A stretch of 8,955 nucleotides of DNA. It comes from Chryseobacterium gleum. Its GTDB lineage: Bacteria > Bacteroidota > Bacteroidia > Flavobacteriales_D > Crocinitomicaceae. The notes below the pieces were generated by a model. That model was not told the origin of the DNA. It made no database searches and was given only the letters and a program-made list of their open reading frames with translations. The stretch spans positions 1-8,955 of the forward strand of contig CAMCQW010000064.1 in NCBI GenBank assembly GCA_945877045.1, given 5' to 3'. Shown one piece after another: positions 5,737 to 8,955 of the stretch (position 1 is the stretch's first letter; every line of letters starts with the position of its first letter). Made by a program: the position numbers and the translations under genes.

Positions 5737-8700
5737 TTACTCTTTAATTACCTTTATTAAGTTCGTCTCGCCATTCTGATCTAATTTTATTAAATAAGAA
5801 CCTGAGGCTATTGAAGAGAAGTCTAGAATTGTTTCCGATTTATTAATTAACTTGTCGATAAATAATACCCTTCCGTCCATGGTCAAAATAGAGATGGTGG
5901 CAGATATAGGCATATTAAAAGATACATACACCTCTTTTTGCGTTGGATTGGGATAATAAGAAAGAGCAAATAAATCTTCTTCATAAATCCCCAAACAAGG
6001 GTCTAATACTACCACGATGCTGCTTGAATCTGTGCAGCCATTTAATTCTCCTATAACAGTATAGGTGCCTGCTTGCGAAATCGAAATCGAATAGCCAACG
6101 GTTCCATTACTCCAGGTAAATGAACTAGCATTTCCAAGAACATTTAATTGCACTGGTACATTGTAGTCACAAACAAGTGTGTCAGAAATTGTGTTGACAA
6201 CTGGCAAAGGATTTACCGAAACAAGAAGCGTTGCTGTACCTTGACAATTATTAGCGTCTACACCTACCACCGAATAACTAGATGATGGCTGGGTAGGATA
6301 AATCACCGCACCATTTGGCTGGCCATTATTCCATGTATAGCTTACAGCACCAGTAGCCTGCAGAACTATTGATTCTCCTTCACAAATAGTTGCGTTTGGA
6401 CCGACATTGATGGTTGGCAAACTATTAACAGTAATAGAGATTTGGTCTTGATTGCCACAACCAAAGGTATTGGTTCCTGTCAAGGTATAAGTTGCTGATG
6501 AGGCTGGTATAAAGGATACTCCATTTGTTACTCCATTATTCCATGTGTATGTACTAGCGCCGTTTCCTGTTAGGATCACTGAAGCTCCTGCGCAAACCGC
6601 TTGGTCAACACCAGCGGAAACAATTGGGAGCGAATTTACTGTCACTGTCGTCGTTGCTGTACCAGTGCAGCCTTGTAGATCGGTGCCTGTTACAGTATAT
6701 ATTGTCGTTGCGGCAGGGACAAAGCTTACTCCATTTGTTACTCCATTATTCCATGTGTATGTACTAGCGCCACTTCCGTTAAGGGTTATTGGTGAACCTG
6801 CACATACTGATTGATTTATGCTTGCCGATACTACTGGAAGTGCATTAACTGTTACGGTTGTCGTGGCAGTATTTATGCAACCTTGTAGATCGGTACCTGT
6901 TACAGTATACGTTGCTGTTGATGCAGGGATTAAGCTTACTCCATTTGTTACTCCATTATTCCATGTGTATGTTAAAGCACCACTTCCATTAAGGGTTATT
7001 GGTGACCCGGCACATACTGATTGATTTAAACCCGCTGATACTACTGGAAGAGCATTAACTGTTACGGTTGTTGTGGCGGTATTTGTACAGCCTTGTAGAT
7101 TGGTGCCTGTTACCGTGTAAGTGGCTGTTGAGGCAGGGATAAAGGGAACTGCATTTGTAACGCCATTATTCCATGTGTATGTTAAAGCGCCGCTTCCATT
7201 AAGGGTTACAGGTAAACCAGCACATACTGATTGATTTGTACTTGCCGATACTGTTGGGGTAGGATTAACGTTTACTGTAATCTGATCAGTATTCTGACAT
7301 AAATTTAAATCGATTCCTGTCAACGTATAGGTCTGTGTTGCTTGTGCAACAAATCCTAAATTATTTACAACACCATTGTTCCAAGAATAACTTGTTGCAC
7401 CTGACCCTATCAATACTACTGTGGCTCCTGCACAAACTGTTTGGTCATTTCCAGCAAAAACAGCTGGTAATCCTAGTACATTTACAACTACCTGGTCATT
7501 GTTTGAACATCCTGTAACAATGTTTGTCCCGCTTACGGAATAGCTAGTGCTTGATGGGCTGGTTCCTGTTTGAACGGTTAAAGAAGCACCCGTCGCTCCG
7601 TTATTCCATACATAATTCGTCGCGCCCGAGGCTACAAATGTAACACTCCCACCACCACAAACCGTTTGGTCAACACCCGCCGATACAACCGGCAATGGAT
7701 TTACTGTTATTACTTTAATCAAAGAGGTATCTGAGCAGGCAAGTGGTAAGCTATTTACCATAACTGCATATGAACCAGCTTGTGCTGCTATCAATTGTGT
7801 ACTTGTCTGTCCAATTATTGGTTGCCCATTTAGCAACCACTGGTAGGAACTTCCAATTGAACCAGGAATCGAAAGCGTTGTATTCGTGCCTGCACAAAAA
7901 GCGTTGGCGGCAGCTGTAACAACGGCGCCTGCTGCTGTGGCACAAGTATTTACTTGATAGATAGATAACGTTGAGCTAACCTCGTTTGCCAAAATCACAA
8001 TATCGTTGCCATTCGGTGAACTCGCTGCGGGAATGGTGATAATTCCTTCTGCTCCTAAGTCTGGACCGCTTAATGTGGTTGATCTATTATTTCGATAAGC
8101 AACAAAAACTGGTGATAAGGGGTTCGCCACATTAAAAACCATAACACCACCAACTCTTTCTAATGCTAGAAAAACATACGGCTTACCATTTATTGTTTGA
8201 AAATAAATTCCTTCAACCTCTGGACCTTTATCATCGCTTCGATTTTTTAAAGATGGAACGCCGCTGGAATTTGACGCATTAAAAATAGCGGCAAAAGTTG
8301 GGTGATTGGCTATTATCTGCTCAATTAAATCCTTAGAATCATAAACAAGCGCACCGGTTGTCGCATTTCGAATACTAAAAGATCTTCCACTCATAACATG
8401 CAATTCATCATAATCGCCGTCTCCATCCGTGTCTCCTGAATATTTTAAGGCACTAAGCCTACCAAGAAACTTGCTGTTTTTAAGTATACTCGCATCAGGG
8501 AAAGCAATTGGGTCAAGATTAGTAAAGGTGGCCGAATTGATTCTATTAGCATCTATTACAGTAGCAAACTCGCGCGAATCGCCTTCATTGGCTGTAAAAA
8601 TATATCCCTGGCCTCCTATTGTTCCAAAGCTAATTGCGTCAGGCATATAAGCACCTTTAATCGGTAGATCTCCTGTAATTAAGATGGCACCACTTTGATC

Positions 8701-8955
8701 AGAGGCGTCTAATGCGTTATTCGATGCATTACCATATGAGCTATAGCCCAAAGCAGCTAGGCTTATTATCGTATTATTTGTAAGGTCAATCGTCAAAAGT
8801 GCATTCGCTTCTTGAATTCCCACGTAGGCCTTTGTATTATCATCAGAAATGGTAATGTATTCTGGTTCTAAATCCTGTGCTACAGTCGCACTTGTTGAGA
8901 AAACACGAATTCCTTGTGCAATCAATGTGGCCTCTTGTCCATTATAGGCGCTTAG
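5737..8955 (-). CDS. Large T9SS-secreted protein: choice-of-anchor I domain, tandem Ig/PKD-like repeats, sorting domain (start outside window)
   Basis: The frame is open to the window edge, so the signal peptide and true start lie beyond it; TTG at 8923-8925 is internal. Of the 1,072 visible residues, about 1-335 match the choice-of-anchor I family, a propeller-like extracellular domain: SATVAQDLEPEYI (22-34), TANEGDSREF (121-130), ERVGGVMVFNVANP (266-279) and ILANEVSSTLSIYQV (321-335). Alternating aspartates at 175-183 look like a calcium-binding loop. A divergent Ig-like domain (about 338-419) is followed by eight Ig/PKD-like repeats (420-985) with VCAG, YTWNNG, TYT.TGT and GC signatures. 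The end (about 990-1072) is a type IX secretion sorting domain with YYPNPT near 1000 and a C-terminal lysine-rich strand. The protein should be exported to the periplasm, carried across the outer membrane by T9SS and attached or released. No catalytic motif is recognised, so function is unknown; an adhesive or surface-display role is a guess. It reads toward the phosphoesterase, 158 bases away. Confidence 0.92.
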   Translation of the reverse strand, partial: LSAYNGQEATLIAQGIRVFSTSATVAQDLEPEYITISDDNTKAYVGIQEANALLTIDLTNNTIISLAALGYSSYGNASNNALDASDQSGAILITGDLPIKGAYMPDAISFGTIGGQGYIFTANEGDSREFATVIDANRINSATFTNLDPIAFPDASILKNSKFLGRLSALKYSGDTDGDGDYDELHVMSGRSFSIRNATTGALVYDSKDLIEQIIANHPTFAAIFNASNSSGVPSLKNRSDDKGPEVEGIYFQTINGKPYVFLALERVGGVMVFNVANPLSPVFVAYRNNRSTTLSGPDLGAEGIITIPAASSPNGNDIVILANEVSSTLSIYQVNTCATAAGAVVTAAANAFCAGTNTTLSIPGSIGSSYQWLLNGQPIIGQTSTQLIAAQAGSYAVMVNSLPLACSDTSLIKVITVNPLPVVSAGVDQTVCGGGSVTFVASGATNYVWNNGATGASLTVQTGTSPSSTSYSVSGTNIVTGCSNNDQVVVNVLGLPAVFAGNDQTVCAGATVVLIGSGATSYSWNNGVVNNLGFVAQATQTYTLTGIDLNLCQNTDQITVNVNPTPTVSASTNQSVCAGLPVTLNGSGALTYTWNNGVTNAVPFIPASTATYTVTGTNLQGCTNTATTTVTVNALPVVSAGLNQSVCAGSPITLNGSGALTYTWNNGVTNGVSLIPASTATYTVTGTDLQGCINTATTTVTVNALPVVSASINQSVCAGSPITLNGSGASTYTWNNGVTNGVSFVPAATTIYTVTGTDLQGCTGTATTTVTVNSLPIVSAGVDQAVCAGASVILTGNGASTYTWNNGVTNGVSFIPASSATYTLTGTNTFGCGNQDQISITVNSLPTINVGPNATICEGESIVLQATGAVSYTWNNGQPNGAVIYPTQPSSSYSVVGVDANNCQGTATLLVSVNPLPVVNTISDTLVCDYNVPVQLNVLGNASSFTWSNGTVGYSISISQAGTYTVIGELNGCTDSSSIVVVLDPCLGIYEEDLFALSYYPNPTQKEVYVSFNMPISATISILTMDGRVLFIDKLINKSETILDFSSIASGSYLIKLDQNGETNLIKVIKE
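5740..5988 (-). other. Type IX secretion sorting domain (coding segment)
   Basis: The last 83 residues, beginning GIYEEDLFALSYYPNPTQ, have the Por-secretion-tail pattern: a YPNPT turn, a strand (EVYVSF), a middle section with TMDGRVLF, then an ASGSYLIKL strand and a short charged end (LIKVIKE). This is the signal recognised by the T9SS translocon and cleaved by the PorU-type sortase. It also supports placing the organism in Bacteroidota. It follows directly after the last Ig-like repeat. Confidence 0.9.
6001..7698 (-). repeat. Eight tandem Ig/PKD-like domain repeats
   Basis: Eight units of about 70-75 residues follow one another without linkers. Each has a cysteine about 14 residues in (VCAG in most) and a second about 45 residues later (GC), so each domain probably carries one disulfide. 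The WNNG or WSNG tryptophan marks the register: its codon falls at 6112, 6331, 6541, 6751, 6961, 7171, 7381 and 7606. Spacing is exactly 210 bases from 6331 to 7381; the 5'-most gap is 225 bases because of a 5-residue insertion rich in Ser and Thr, and the last is 219. A more divergent relative, with its own two cysteines, precedes them at about 7699-7944. Confidence 0.93.
6424..7263 (-). repeat. Four near-identical 210-base repeats (core of the array)
   Basis: Units 3 to 6 occupy 7054-7263, 6844-7053, 6634-6843 and 6424-6633, exactly four times 210 bases. By hand alignment, the units at 6634-6843 and 6844-7053 differ at 33 of 210 bases and share an unbroken 41-base run (6722-6762 and 6932-6972). 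The unit at 6424-6633 shares a 45-base identical run with its neighbour (6517-6561 and 6727-6771), although its coding end, around TNTFGCGNQDQ, is quite different. This patchy identity at the DNA level suggests recent duplication and gene conversion. The array is in frame, so gain or loss of units would preserve the protein. Confidence 0.9.

Noticed and set aside
6545..7024. Two plus-strand open frames with repetitive proteins
   Set aside because: They are mirror frames of the 210-base repeats in the minus-strand surface protein; their periodicity is inherited from it, and they have no family features.
6001..7698. Regularly spaced repeats that might suggest a CRISPR array or satellite DNA
   Set aside because: The 210-base unit is coding, in frame and matches Ig/PKD-like domains; no short repeats with unique spacers.
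1..8955. Search for a mobile element, defence system, tRNA or other RNA gene
   Set aside because: No transposase, integrase, nuclease, terminal inverted repeats or tRNA-like fold was seen; all long frames belong to housekeeping, lipid, polyphosphate or secreted-protein families.

Overview
The window looks like a low-GC chromosome segment from a member of the Bacteroidota, probably Flavobacteriales or a close relative. Three things point there: a very long secreted protein ending in a type IX secretion (Por/T9SS) sorting domain, the lack of Shine-Dalgarno sequences before the starts (short A/T-rich leaders instead), and family variants typical of that phylum (IleRS, stand-alone biotin carrier, metallophosphoesterase plus MJ1255-type glycosyltransferase pair). 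There are no RNA genes, insertion sequences, CRISPR arrays or phage genes. Six protein genes fill almost all of it, and no gene-free stretch exceeds about 160 bases.

Left part, plus strand: the 3' end of isoleucyl-tRNA synthetase (ileS, 1-1131), then after 10 bases a biotin carboxyl carrier protein (1142-1609), then after 64 bases a complete polyphosphate kinase 1 (ppk1, 1674-3725). Middle part, minus strand: a two-gene unit reading toward ppk1, made of an LpxH/PlcP-like metallophosphoesterase (4736-5578) and a GT-B glycosyltransferase (3698-4732) only 3 bases apart. The glycosyltransferase and ppk1 converge, and their coding ends overlap by 28 bases. Right part, minus strand: a giant surface or secreted protein (5737-8955, start outside the window) with a choice-of-anchor I domain, one divergent Ig-like domain, eight tandem Ig/PKD-like repeats (four in an exact 210-base register) and the T9SS tail.

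The most interesting reading is a possible phosphate-economy locus. ppk1 stores phosphate as polyphosphate. The metallophosphoesterase resembles PlcP, the phospholipase C that, with a glycosyltransferase partner, swaps phospholipids for glycolipids during phosphate starvation in marine Alphaproteobacteria and Flavobacteria. Upstream of both ppk1 and the metallophosphoesterase lies the same arrangement: two TTAA-type half-sites 11 bases apart, 19 bases before a CAnnTTTG sequence (one mismatch from the Bacteroidota -7 box TAnnTTTG). This resembles a Pho box plus promoter, but the sites are short, the DNA is AT-rich, and the idea is a hypothesis only. Otherwise the genes are recognisable families, and I see no clearly new multi-gene system.
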